Notes: a model not told the origin generated them from the sequence alone. Positions 23,487-31,947 are shown, counted from the stretch's first letter. The stretch is DNA of 64,000 nucleotides from CALZIK01 sp945787635 (GCA_947259725.1 CAMYNM010000007.1:111082-175081), one strand, 5' to 3'. Made by a program: numbers and translations.

Positions 23487-25145
23487 CTAAGTCTGCAGCA
23501 CGCCGGTCCTGAACTCCGGCATCTCGGGATTGTGCGCCGCCACCGACAGCGAGCGCGAAACCACCGTCCGGGTCTCGGTCGGGTCGATGATCGCGTCCAC
23601 CCAAAGCCGGGCGGCTGCGTATCGTGGGTCCAGGGCGTCGCTGTAGCGTTTCCGGATCCGGTCCAACAACTGCTGCTTCTCTTCATCGCTGACCGAGTCT
23701 CCGCCGTTCTTGAGTTGGATCGAGGCCAGAGTCTGCGACGCCTGCTCACCGCCCATGACCGCAATCGCCGCCGAAGGCCACGCGTAGACGAACCTGGCGC
23801 CGTAGGCCTTGCCGCACATCGCGTAGTTTCCCGCCCCGTAGGAGTTGCCGATGAACACGGTGATCTTGGGAACCACCGAATTGGCCACGGCGTTGACCAT
23901 CTTGGCTCCGTCCTTGATGATGCCGCCGCGCTCCGCCCGGCCGCCGACCATGAAACCGGTCACATCCTGGAGAAAGACCAGCGGAATGCCTTTTTGATTG
24001 CAGAGCTCGACAAACCGGGCACCCTTGTCGGCGGAGTCGGAATAGATGACTCCGCCGATCTGCAACTCCTTGTCGCCGTGCTCGCCGCCGGTCTTGCGCG
24101 ACACGATCGAGCGCTGGTTGGCGACGATGCCGACCGCCCAGCCGTCGATCCAGCCCGTTCCGCACACCAGGGTCTTGCCGTAGTTCGCCTTGAACTCGTC
24201 GAACTCGCTGCCGTCGAGCAGGCGAGCCAGAATCTCCCTGGCCTCATAGGGACGTGTGCGATCGACCGGCATGACACCGAGAATCTCCTCCGGCGCGTGC
24301 GCGGGCGCGGTCGCCCTCCTGCGGGCGAAGCGGGCCCGCTCCGGAGTCGCGAGTTGGGCGAACTGACGTCGCATGGCGGCCAGACAACTCTTGTCATCGG
24401 GATGCCGGTGATCGACCACTCCGGACACATCGCATTGGATCAAGGCGCCACCGAGCGCCTGATTGTCGATCTGCTCACCGATCGCGGCTCTGACCAGGTG
24501 CGAGCCCGCTAGGAAGATCGATCCGGTGCCTTCGACGATGTGCGACTCATCGCTCATGATCGGCAAATACGCGCCGCCGGCGACGCACGGCCCCATGATC
24601 GCGGCCATCTGAAAGACGCCGGCCGCCGAGAGCCTGGCGTTGTTGTAGAAGGCCCGGCCGAAGTGCTCCTTGTCGGGAAAGATCTCGTCCTGCATTGGCA
24701 GAAAGACGCCCGCCGAGTCCACCAGATAGACGATCGGCAGGCGGTTCTCGAGAGCGATCTCCTGCGCCCTCAGGACCTTCTTGCAGGTGAGCGGGAACCA
24801 GGCTCCCGCCTTGACGGTCGCGTCGTTGGCGACGATGACCGCTTCATGACCGGCCACGGTGCCGATGCCGACCACGACCCCCGCCGCCGGCGCGCCGCCG
24901 TGCTCCTGATAGAAGCCGTGCGCCACCCACAGTCCCAGCTCGAGAAAAGCGGAGCCGGGGTCGCAAAGCGTGGAGATTCGCTCGCGCGCACTGAGTTTGC
25001 CCTTGGCCGCCTGCCGGGCGAGCCGCTTTTCGCCGCCGCCTCGTCGCAGGGTGTCTTCCTGCTCGCCAAGAGCCGCCAGGCGCCGTCGCCAGAAGCGATC
25101 GCGCTTGTCGTAGACGGCATCTCTGGTCAGACGGCTTCCGATCAT
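23487..25145 (-). CDS. Methylcrotonyl-CoA carboxylase beta-like carboxyltransferase
   Basis: A 552-residue biotin-dependent acyl-CoA carboxyltransferase subunit. The two crotonase-like halves show VANDATVKAGAWFPLTCKK, VYLVDSAGVFLPMQDEIFPD and GPCVAGGAYLPIMSDE (N-half), and FLQDVTGFMVGGRAERGGII, NSYGAGNYAMCGKAYGARF and AVMGGEQAS (C-half). The order and the FP-D-E-H-F-G segment match the MCC/geranyl-CoA carboxylase beta group rather than propionyl-CoA carboxylase. A biotin carboxylase/BCCP alpha subunit must be encoded elsewhere. First gene of the operon; GGGAGAG eight bases before the ATG and a TAGTGT box at 25170-25175 upstream. Confidence 0.9.
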   Translation of the reverse strand: MIGSRLTRDAVYDKRDRFWRRRLAALGEQEDTLRRGGGEKRLARQAAKGKLSARERISTLCDPGSAFLELGLWVAHGFYQEHGGAPAAGVVVGIGTVAGHEAVIVANDATVKAGAWFPLTCKKVLRAQEIALENRLPIVYLVDSAGVFLPMQDEIFPDKEHFGRAFYNNARLSAAGVFQMAAIMGPCVAGGAYLPIMSDESHIVEGTGSIFLAGSHLVRAAIGEQIDNQALGGALIQCDVSGVVDHRHPDDKSCLAAMRRQFAQLATPERARFARRRATAPAHAPEEILGVMPVDRTRPYEAREILARLLDGSEFDEFKANYGKTLVCGTGWIDGWAVGIVANQRSIVSRKTGGEHGDKELQIGGVIYSDSADKGARFVELCNQKGIPLVFLQDVTGFMVGGRAERGGIIKDGAKMVNAVANSVVPKITVFIGNSYGAGNYAMCGKAYGARFVYAWPSAAIAVMGGEQASQTLASIQLKNGGDSVSDEEKQQLLDRIRKRYSDALDPRYAAARLWVDAIIDPTETRTVVSRSLSVAAHNPEMPEFRTGVLQT

Positions 25146-25205
25146 TCTCGCGGCTCTCCCAGCGGCGCAACACTATCAGTGCCGCTTGCCACGCCCGCCG
25201 GCTGC

Positions 25206-25211
25206 TAGCAT
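25206..25211 (+). promoter_or_regulatory. Extended -10 (TGC TAGCAT) of the MoaD-MoaE gene
   Basis: TGC (25203-25205) and TAGCAT end seven bases before the GTG start at 25219, so the transcript should begin at the start codon itself. No Shine-Dalgarno is present. The same nine bases precede glgC. Confidence 0.5.
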
Positions 25212-25218
25212 TCCGGTC

Positions 25219-25908
25219 GTGAAGATTCGGATCCTCGCCTTCGCCTCCGCGGCCGAAGCCCTGGGTTGCCGCCAACTCGAAATCGAGCTGGACGAGCCCG
25301 CCTCGGTGCGTGACCTTCTCGACCGGCTCGAGCAGCGCGCCCCGGGTCTTGCGCCGATCAGAGCGCGGCTCGCCGTCGCCATCGACGGACAACTCGTAAC
25401 CACCGATCGAACTCTACGGGACTCCGCCGAAGTGGCCCTGCTACCGCCGGTCTCGGGTGGCGAGGCCGACCCCGTCGTCGAGCTCGTGTCGCGTCCGATC
25501 GATCCCGCCGAGCTTTCCGTGGGCGATGCCGCCTGCGGAGCGGAGGTCCTCTTCCTCGGCCGGGTCCGCGAGACCAGCCACGGGCGCGGCGTGACCAAGA
25601 TCACCTACGAGGGCTATGAGGCCATGGCCGAGGCCCGGCTCCGGACGATCTGCCGGGATCTGTCGCTGTCCGGCGCCCGGCTCAAGATCGTCCACCGCCT
25701 GGGCGACGTGCCGACCGGCGAGTTGAGCGTCGCCATCGCCGCGCGTGCGCCCCACCGGCGCGAGGCTTTCGAGGCCTGCGCTCGAGCCCTGGAGCGGCTC
25801 AAGCGGGAAACGCCGATCTGGAAGCTCGAGCATTACGACGACGGATCGATGGCCTGGCGCGAAGAAGAGCCGCTCTCGCCCGACGGCGCGCCCTCGTCGA
25901 TGGCCTGA
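25219..25908 (+). CDS. Fused molybdopterin synthase, MoaD-MoaE
   Basis: A 229-residue fusion of the small and large subunits of molybdopterin synthase, which converts cPMP to molybdopterin. Residues 1-81 are MoaD (KIRILAFASAAEALGC start, VALLPPVSGG end). The Gly-Gly that must become a thiocarboxylate lies at 80-81 but is followed directly by MoaE, as in mycobacterial MoaX, so cleavage after Gly81 is expected. MoaE shows GAEVLFLGRVRETSHGRGV, ITYEGYEAMAEAR, HRLGDVPTGELSVAIAARAP and IWKLEHYDDG, including the active-site lysine. GTG start; probable leaderless mRNA. A JAMM protease and MoeB-like activator are encoded 2.5-3 kb away. Its 3' end overlaps the convergent metalloprotease gene by 76 bases. 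Confidence 0.92.
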   Translation: MKIRILAFASAAEALGCRQLEIELDEPASVRDLLDRLEQRAPGLAPIRARLAVAIDGQLVTTDRTLRDSAEVALLPPVSGGEADPVVELVSRPIDPAELSVGDAACGAEVLFLGRVRETSHGRGVTKITYEGYEAMAEARLRTICRDLSLSGARLKIVHRLGDVPTGELSVAIAARAPHRREAFEACARALERLKRETPIWKLEHYDDGSMAWREEEPLSPDGAPSSMA

Positions 25909-27236
25909 AGCTTCACGAACGACGCCAACCGGCGATCGAGCAAGCTCCAGGGCCGGTCGAGGCGCTCGCCGAGCGCCTCGGGAGTGAGCGCACGGCCCTC
26001 GGAGACGTCTCTGAGAAACGCGCGAAAGCCGGAAGCCAGTTCGGGATCGGCAGCGTCGAGCAGCCAGCGAACAAAAAACGACGACTGACCGTAGCGCAAA
26101 GCCCGCCCTTCGGCGGTTCGAAACTCGGCCCAGTCGAGCCGCACCAGCTCTTCGATCGTCGGCAGGGAGTCGGCACTGAGAGCCCTTTGAAGCTCGATCG
26201 CGGCCGCCCGGCCGCCCCCGTAGTCGATCCGGTTACCGCTTCGCCGAAAGGAACCCCCGAGCCTCCCCGGCGTCAGCCGCCGGCCTTCGATGCGGGATTG
26301 TCCCAGGTCGTCGGCCAGCCCCTCGTCGAGCCATGGCGGCAATGCCGGCCCGAGAGCGCGCCGATTGAGCAGATGGGTGAGCTCGTGAACCACGGTGGCG
26401 GCGATCTCACCGTAGCTGCGATCGCCCGCATAGGTGGCGACCACGCCACGGCGAACCAAGCCGGGCACTCGCACCGCGCGGGTCTCGGGATCGGCATGTC
26501 GGAAGCGCTGATAGCTCTCGGGCGACTCGAACAAGACCACCGCCTCAGCCGCACCGGGCAGCGGTTCGAGGCCGTAGCGTTCGCTATACGCCGGCTCGAG
26601 TTGGTCGGCAAGCCCGGCAAGGTTCGACAGTAAAGCGCGATCCCGAACGTCGGTGTACAAACGGTAGGGACCCAGCGAGTCGACCTCCGAGGGCTCTCCC
26701 AGAAGAGCCCTCGCCGATGCCAAAACCTCTGGATCCGGTGGTCGCGCCGGCAGCGGTAACGGTGGCTCCGGCGCGCTGCCGAGGGGAGGGGTCGTCGACT
26801 CCACGAGATCCGCAAGGCGAACCCAGCCCTTCTCCTCTTCGTAGCGAACCATGTACCAGTCGCCCTGCCGGTCGAAGACATTCAGATTGGCGGTCGCGCG
26901 GAGCGTAGCCAGACGCGACGAGGCTTGCCCGGGCTCCGCAAAGAGCCCCGTGCCCTCGGGTACCCAGACCTGGGGCCTGGCTTCGAACCGCTCGAGATCC
27001 AACCGATAGACGATCTCCGGACCGCCCGCCTCATCGCCGGGGTCTTCAGGCGCCAGGCTCTCCTTGGCCGGCCGCCGGTAGAGCTCGGCCAGCCGAGCGA
27101 TCCAGGGGCCGAACACCGCGGCGCGCGAAACCGCTTGAACCCAGGCCGCGTCGGGAAAGCGGGTCACCCCGGCCAGGCCGGCCGCCATCACGATCAACAC
27201 GATCAGGAAGAGGGGGCCGAAGAGGTCTCGTCGCAC
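25833..27236 (-). CDS. Membrane-anchored SH3 plus gluzincin metalloprotease (peptidase MA-like)
   Basis: A 467-residue protein with an N-terminal membrane anchor (GPLFLIVLIVMAAGLAGV), a bacterial SH3 domain (about 85-145: LFAEPGQASSRLATLRATAN and WYMVRYEEEKGWVRLADL) and a C-terminal metallopeptidase domain. The zinc motif is VVHELTHLLN (HExxH) with the third ligand Glu in PPWLDEGLADDLG about 20 residues on. It is likely an envelope protease that binds cell wall or peptides through SH3. The gene begins 15 bases after the MoeB-like gene and is the last of the xse-rhomboid-JAMM operon. Its last 25 codons overlap the MoaE 3' end in antisense. Confidence 0.84.
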   Translation of the reverse strand: MRRDLFGPLFLIVLIVMAAGLAGVTRFPDAAWVQAVSRAAVFGPWIARLAELYRRPAKESLAPEDPGDEAGGPEIVYRLDLERFEARPQVWVPEGTGLFAEPGQASSRLATLRATANLNVFDRQGDWYMVRYEEEKGWVRLADLVESTTPPLGSAPEPPLPLPARPPDPEVLASARALLGEPSEVDSLGPYRLYTDVRDRALLSNLAGLADQLEPAYSERYGLEPLPGAAEAVVLFESPESYQRFRHADPETRAVRVPGLVRRGVVATYAGDRSYGEIAATVVHELTHLLNRRALGPALPPWLDEGLADDLGQSRIEGRRLTPGRLGGSFRRSGNRIDYGGGRAAAIELQRALSADSLPTIEELVRLDWAEFRTAEGRALRYGQSSFFVRWLLDAADPELASGFRAFLRDVSEGRALTPEALGERLDRPWSLLDRRLASFVKLQAIDEGAPSGESGSSSRQAIDPSS

Positions 27237-27251
27237 GTCGAGGCGCCGAGC

Positions 27252-28424
27252 CTAGTACCGGGGCAGTCTCGGATCGATCTCCAGGCTCCATCGATCGATG
27301 CCGCCGGCCAGATTCCACACGTCAGAAAGACCCTGCGAGCGCAGGAAACGGACGACCTGAGCCGATCGTGTCCCGTGGTGGCAGTAGACGACCAGACGCT
27401 CACCGGGATCGAGCTCCTCCCATCTGGCGCCGATCTCGCTCATCGGAATCCAGGACGCCGGCTCCAGGCGGCAGATCTGGACCTCCACCGGCGTACGCAC
27501 GTCGATGAGCTTCACTTCGGCTCCCTTGCGGAGCCATTTCTCGAGCTCCTTCGGACCGATGTCGATGCCGCCTGCCAGAGCGCTCCCGGTCGGCCCCGCC
27601 TCGGCCTCGGGCGCCGCGCAAGCTTCGTCGTACTGCTCGAGACGCGTTCGCGTCGGATGGTCGCCGCAGACCGAGCATCCGACGTCCCTGGGCAGGGTCA
27701 ACTCGCGAAAGCCGCAGGCCAGCGCGTCGAAGAGAAGAAGGCGCCCGATGAGCGGTTCTCCCCGACCGAGCAGAAGCTTCAGGGCTTCGTTGGCCTGGAG
27801 GGAACCGATGATGCCGGGCAGCACGCCGAGGACGCCGGCCTCGGCGCACGACGGCACGGAGCCCGGAGGTGGCGGCTCCGGAAACAGACACCGGTAACAG
27901 GGACCGTCCGGAGTGCAAAAGACCGAGACCTGCCCTTCGAAGCGGAAGATGGAGCCGAAGACGTCGGGCTTGCCGGCCAGGACACAAGCGTCGTTGATCA
28001 GATAGCGCGTCGAGAAGTTGTCGCTGCCGTCGACCACCAGATCGAAGCCCGAGATCAGATCGAGGGCGTTGGATACGTCGACGCGCAGCTCGTGGGGCTC
28101 GATCGCGACGTGGGGATTGATGTCTCGCAGCCGCTCGACGGCGGCTGAAATCTTGGATCGGCCGACATCACCGCTCGAGTACAGGATCTGGCGCTGCAGA
28201 TTGGTTTCGTCGACGGTGTCGAACTCGGCGAGACCGATCGTGCCAACGCCGGCGGCCGCGAGATAGAGCGCGGCGGGCGAGCCCAATCCACCGGCTCCAA
28301 TCAGCAGCACCCGCGATTGCTTGAGCTTTTCCTGGCCGGAGGTGCCCACCTCGGGGAGGATGAGATGCCGACCGTAGCGCCGGATCTCCGCGTGGGTCAG
28401 GAGTTCTTGAGCTGCTGTCGTCAT
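27252..28424 (-). CDS. MoeB/ThiF-type adenylyltransferase with C-terminal rhodanese (MoeZ-like)
   Basis: A 390-residue E1-like enzyme that adenylates the C-terminal glycine of a MoaD/ThiS-type carrier, with a rhodanese domain to hand over sulfur (the MoeZ/MOCS3 architecture). N-terminal: RYGRHLILPEVGTSGQEKL, the ATP loop LIGAGGLGSPAALYLAAAG, DNFSTRYLINDAC, and a zinc site from CYRC and CSVCGDH. C-terminal rhodanese: IDVRTPVEVQICRL and the active-site VVYCHHGTRSAQVVRFL with its cysteine. The start at 28424 shares one base with the stop of the JAMM gene. The likely client is the MoaD half of the nearby fusion. Confidence 0.92.
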   Translation of the reverse strand: MTTAAQELLTHAEIRRYGRHLILPEVGTSGQEKLKQSRVLLIGAGGLGSPAALYLAAAGVGTIGLAEFDTVDETNLQRQILYSSGDVGRSKISAAVERLRDINPHVAIEPHELRVDVSNALDLISGFDLVVDGSDNFSTRYLINDACVLAGKPDVFGSIFRFEGQVSVFCTPDGPCYRCLFPEPPPPGSVPSCAEAGVLGVLPGIIGSLQANEALKLLLGRGEPLIGRLLLFDALACGFRELTLPRDVGCSVCGDHPTRTRLEQYDEACAAPEAEAGPTGSALAGGIDIGPKELEKWLRKGAEVKLIDVRTPVEVQICRLEPASWIPMSEIGARWEELDPGERLVVYCHHGTRSAQVVRFLRSQGLSDVWNLAGGIDRWSLEIDPRLPRY

Positions 28425-28867
28425 CAGGGGTCTGAATCGGTCACAACGACCTCTTCGACGAAAACCGAACCGTCGAGCCGCCAGCTCCGGGCCGATGCCA
28501 CCTCGGTTCCATCGAGGCCCAGAATGACATAACTCGTATCCGGCCAGGCGTCCCGCCGATCGAGATCGCTCGGACGACCGGAGCCGCCCGGATGCGAATG
28601 ATAGTAGCCCACCACCGCGAGCTCCTGCGCCCGGGCATGCCGCTGGGCTTCGAGAATCGAGGCCGGAGAGACGACGAACCTCCGCGTCGGCTCCGGGCTC
28701 AGGTTGTCGCCGGGCAGCGCGATCTTCACATCGGTCCTGCCGGGTCGGGTCTCGGATCCGACCAGAACCCCGCAGCACTCCTCCGGCCAGCTTTCGGCCG
28801 CATGGCGGGCCAGAGCAGAGCAGATCCGCCCCGGCAAATGCAGGCTTCTAGCGTATGCCGACGGCAA
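28424..28867 (-). CDS. JAMM/MPN+ zinc metalloprotease (Mec-like)
   Basis: A 147-residue JAB1/MPN+ protease. The catalytic Glu is in WPEECCGVLVG and the zinc ligands are in YYHSHPGGSGRPSDLD (H-x-H-x7-S-x2-D), so the active site is complete. Small bacterial JAMM proteins of this size, such as Mec, cut after the Gly-Gly of ubiquitin-like sulfur carriers and are often paired with E1-like enzymes. Here the MoeB-like gene follows with a one-base overlap, and the nearby MoaD-MoaE fusion has an internal Gly-Gly. Removing MoaE from MoaD is therefore the attractive but untested role. The start overlaps the rhomboid 3' end by 20 bases. Confidence 0.9.
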   Translation of the reverse strand: MPSAYARSLHLPGRICSALARHAAESWPEECCGVLVGSETRPGRTDVKIALPGDNLSPEPTRRFVVSPASILEAQRHARAQELAVVGYYHSHPGGSGRPSDLDRRDAWPDTSYVILGLDGTEVASARSWRLDGSVFVEEVVVTDSDP

Positions 28868-29705
28868 GAGACAGAGCGATCGCGGCCAACGTGGCCAGGA
28901 GCAGCGCGGCCGCCCCGACCGTGTGGTCGAGTTTCTCGGGCCGCACCGGATCCAGGATCCGTCCGAGGATGTAGCCGCCCACGAACCCTCCGAGGTGGGC
29001 CCAGTTGTCCACGCCCGGAACGATCAGGCCGAAGATGAAGAGTGCCACGGCGTAGCCCCACGCCTGACGGCCCAGGTGACTGCCGACTCCGCGGCGGCCG
29101 GCGTAGACCATCGCGCCGAGGAGTCCGAAAACCGCAGCCGACGCGCCGACGCTGATGGCGTAGGGCGAGCCTCCCATCAAAAAAGACAACGGGTACAGAT
29201 AGGCGCCACCCAGGGAACTCGCCAAAAAGCCGACCACAGACGAGATCAAGTAGATGAGGAGCATCCGGCCCGGCCCGTAGAGGTGGGTCGTCGCCGGGCC
29301 GAGCTGGCGCACCCACATCAGGTTGAAGAAGATGTGGAGCAGCCCGCCGTGCAGCCAGCCGGCGGTCAGAACCGTCCACCACCGACCGGCGGCAACGACC
29401 GGAAGCGCACCGCTCGCCCCCAACCGCACCAGCGCCTCGCGCCCCGGCGACAGCAGCCCAAAGAGGCCGCCGCCTAACGAGATCGCCGCAGGCTGGAGAG
29501 CGAGACTCAGCACGTACAGCCCAACACAGCCCCAAACGATCAGCTGGGTCGAGCTCTCCTCGAGATCAAGCTTGCGCAGGACTCCTGCAAAGCCCCACAT
29601 CCCGGGGTTGCTTCGTCCGCAGTGCGGGCAGACCTCCTCACGCACGCCGACCAGACGCGCGCACGACGGGCAGACGACGGATCCGCTGGTCTGCCTGGAC
29701 AACAC
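28848..29705 (-). CDS. Rhomboid intramembrane serine protease with N-terminal zinc ribbon
   Basis: A 285-residue protein with an N-terminal zinc ribbon (CPSC and CPHC) and a six-helix rhomboid domain. The catalytic serine is in SVGASAAVFGLLGA (GASxxxFG) and the histidine in NWAHLGGFVGGYILG; the L1-loop and HxxxN motif are WLHGGLLHIFFNLMWV. Both dyad residues and the oxyanion residues are present, so it should be active in the cytoplasmic membrane. Substrates are unknown. The gene directly follows xseB (no gap) and overlaps the JAMM gene, so it is part of one operon. Confidence 0.93.
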   Translation of the reverse strand: MLSRQTSGSVVCPSCARLVGVREEVCPHCGRSNPGMWGFAGVLRKLDLEESSTQLIVWGCVGLYVLSLALQPAAISLGGGLFGLLSPGREALVRLGASGALPVVAAGRWWTVLTAGWLHGGLLHIFFNLMWVRQLGPATTHLYGPGRMLLIYLISSVVGFLASSLGGAYLYPLSFLMGGSPYAISVGASAAVFGLLGAMVYAGRRGVGSHLGRQAWGYAVALFIFGLIVPGVDNWAHLGGFVGGYILGRILDPVRPEKLDHTVGAAALLLATLAAIALSLAVGIR

Positions 29706-29954
29706 CTAGCCGCCCTCCTCCTCGGGAGCGGGTGCATCGTCCTTCTCGAGGTCGGCGACGATCTGCCTGACCTCGGTTTCGGCTTTGTGGATCTTGCCCC
29801 GGCAAAGATCGAGCAGGCCCGCGGCCCGCTTGAGCTGTCCGGCAAGCTCATCGATGTCGGTCTCCTCGGCTTCGATCCGCTCCAGGATCTCTTCGAGCTG
29901 GGCAAGGGCGTCCCCGAAGCTCAGCTCGGACTCGTTCTTGGCTTCATCTTTCAT
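29706..29954 (-). CDS. xseB: Exodeoxyribonuclease VII small subunit
   Basis: An 82-residue helical protein matching XseB: LSFGDALAQLEEILERIEAE then LKRAAGLLDLCRGKI and an acidic tail. It binds XseA to form the ssDNA exonuclease ExoVII. The ATG at 29954 touches the xseA stop, and the rhomboid gene starts immediately after its stop. The family length (about 80) is exact. Confidence 0.93.
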   Translation of the reverse strand: MKDEAKNESELSFGDALAQLEEILERIEAEETDIDELAGQLKRAAGLLDLCRGKIHKAETEVRQIVADLEKDDAPAPEEEGG

Positions 29955-31318
29955 CAGCGCTCCACTCGACTCCGGACAACTCCCTCGGCGAGCTCCGTCG
30001 TGAGCCGGCTTCCGGCAACGGCCCGTGCCGAGGATCGCAATACCTTACCCTCTTCGGTGCGCGTGATCGAGAAACCGCGTCGGAGGGTGCGCTCGGGTGA
30101 AAGCTGCCTGCACAGCCGTTCGAGGCCGCTCAGATGCTTTGCCTGCCTTCGCAGGTCGACGCTCGACGATCTCGCGGCGCGAACCACCAGCTGTTCGATC
30201 CGACCCGCCGCCTCACGCACCCGAACCATGGCCAGGGCGCGAAACTGGGAAGCTCGCGCACCAAGCCGACCGTCAGCCGACTCGAGACGTCCGCCGGCGC
30301 TCGCGGCGAGCCTCTCGCCCAGAGAGCCCAGCCTCGTGCCGGCGGCGCTCACCCGAAAGCGGACCAGACCCAGTTCACGGCCGAGCGTCCCGAGGATCCC
30401 CCTCGATGCCGCCAGCCGACCCTGCGCGCTCGCCAGAACCCGATCGCCGATCCGCGCAACGCGGGCCTCGGCGTCCTGCATCTGCCGCACCAGGAACTCT
30501 CCGGCTTCGGTCGGAGTCTTGGTTCGGGTGTGAGCCACGAGATCCGCGACTGCTTCGTCGATCTCATGGCCGAGGCCGGTGATGACCGGAACCCGAAAGC
30601 GGGCCAGAATCTCGGCGAGCCGCCTGCTGTCGAACACCGCCAGATCGGTTCGCGAGCCACCCCCCCGGACCACAACCAGACAATCAAGAGGCACCGCGCT
30701 TGCGCGCGCAAGCGCGGCCTCGAGCTCGCGCTCGGCGCTCTGACCCTGCACCGCCGAATGGAAAAGCTCGACCTCGAAGCCGAAGCCGCTCTTGCGAAGA
30801 GTGCTCACGAAATCGTGGTAGGCAGCGCTGTCGAAGGAGGTCACGAGCCCGACCCGCAATGGGACCTGACTCAGCTCGAGCGTCTTGTTCAGATCCAGCA
30901 GGCCCGCGGCGGCGAGCTGCTTGAGCGTCTCTCGGCGGCGGCGGCTGATCAGTCCCAGCGTGAAATCCGGATCCACTCTGCGGACAACCAGCTGAAGGCG
31001 GCCAAAGGGAGGGTAGAAATCAACCTGCGCACGGCAACGAATTTCGACGCCGTCGGCGAGGGTCTGTTCCTGGCGCCCTAGTTCCCTTTCGATCTGCTCG
31101 AGGTCGCTGCGCCACACGACCGCCTCGAGCTTGGCGACGATGTCGTCGCCCGACCCCTTCTCCACCAGCTCGAAGTAAAGATGCCCGCGGCCGCTGCGGC
31201 GCAGCCGCTGCACCTCGCCGCTCAACCACGCGGAAGGCAGCCGCGAGCGAAGCGCGTCTCGCACTTCCGAGGCGAACTCGGAAACCCGGTAGGTCTTCTC
31301 TTCGAACGGCAGCTTCAG
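29954..31318 (-). CDS. xseA: Exodeoxyribonuclease VII large subunit, apparent CTG start
   Basis: Catalytic subunit of ExoVII, which degrades ssDNA in mismatch repair and damage processing. The N-terminal OB-fold shows LSGEVQRLRRSGRGHLYFEL, then RVGLVTSFDSAAYHDFVSTL, VVRGGGSRTDLAVFDSRRLA, VPVITGLGHEIDEAVADLVA and TKTPTEAGEFLV, then a long coiled coil and the final SPERTLRRGFSITR. The first ATG/GTG/TTG in frame is a GTG at 31264, which cuts into the first OB-fold helix. The frame is open upstream and encodes KTYRVSEFASEVRDALRSRL, the expected beginning. A CTG at 31318 has GGAGAG (31324-31329) five bases away, giving 454 residues, the family norm. Confidence 0.92.
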   Translation of the reverse strand: MKLPFEEKTYRVSEFASEVRDALRSRLPSAWLSGEVQRLRRSGRGHLYFELVEKGSGDDIVAKLEAVVWRSDLEQIERELGRQEQTLADGVEIRCRAQVDFYPPFGRLQLVVRRVDPDFTLGLISRRRRETLKQLAAAGLLDLNKTLELSQVPLRVGLVTSFDSAAYHDFVSTLRKSGFGFEVELFHSAVQGQSAERELEAALARASAVPLDCLVVVRGGGSRTDLAVFDSRRLAEILARFRVPVITGLGHEIDEAVADLVAHTRTKTPTEAGEFLVRQMQDAEARVARIGDRVLASAQGRLAASRGILGTLGRELGLVRFRVSAAGTRLGSLGERLAASAGGRLESADGRLGARASQFRALAMVRVREAAGRIEQLVVRAARSSSVDLRRQAKHLSGLERLCRQLSPERTLRRGFSITRTEEGKVLRSSARAVAGSRLTTELAEGVVRSRVER

Positions 31319-31398
31319 CCCAGCTCTCCGGACCCGAGACCGCCGGCCGCCGATCGCAGCTCTACTTCCATCGAGGCACCGGCAACGTGGAACTCGCT

Positions 31399-31947
31399 CT
31401 AGTGATAGCTGGTCAACTCGGCCGACGAACCCAGTGGAATCGCCTTGACCCAGGCCACCACGGTCTTATCGTTGAGGCTCAACTTGCTCAAGAAATCCAT
31501 GGCGTCGTCACGAGTCTTGAAAACTCGCCAAATGAACGTGTGCCCCGCCGGCGCCGTAAAATAAGTGTAGCCCTTGGCGCCATCGCTCAAGTCGAAACCG
31601 AGATCGGTCTCGCCGTTGACTCCGATGCAGGCGATCGCCACTCCTTGGTAGGCCAGCGCCAGGGCTCGGATCGCGTCCTCGTAGTCGCCCAACTCTTCCT
31701 TGGAGAGCAAGGTGTGATAGATCGCGATCTTGCTCGAATCCTCCTCCGCCAAGAGGTTGTACGGCACATCGTTGCGGTCCATGGCTTCTCGCGTCTCGGC
31801 GGTGGTAACGAAAACGTCTTCGGTCCCGTCGACCTTGTAGGTCACCGCAAGAATGTCCTCGTCGAACTCGGCAAAGGCCTCAGCCAACATGCTTTCGTCT
31901 TCGATCGTGAAGTAGGTGAGTCGATTCATCAGTCGTCTTCGTGACAT
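31399..31947 (-). CDS. Hypothetical soluble protein
   Basis: A 182-residue acidic protein that I do not recognise. It shows an alpha/beta pattern: LTYFTIEDESMLAEAFAEF, ILAVTYKVDGTEDVFVTTAE, IAIYHTLLSKEELGDYEDAI, then FTAPAGHTFIWRVFKTRDDA and TVVAWVKAIPLGSSAEL. Cysteine is almost absent and no catalytic motif is evident. It has GAGGGGGA before the ATG and a TCTAAT box at about 31978-31983, so it probably has its own promoter. It lies upstream of xseA on the same strand and diverges from the STAND ATPase. Confidence 0.65.
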   Translation of the reverse strand: MSRRRLMNRLTYFTIEDESMLAEAFAEFDEDILAVTYKVDGTEDVFVTTAETREAMDRNDVPYNLLAEEDSSKIAIYHTLLSKEELGDYEDAIRALALAYQGVAIACIGVNGETDLGFDLSDGAKGYTYFTAPAGHTFIWRVFKTRDDAMDFLSKLSLNDKTVVAWVKAIPLGSSAELTSYH

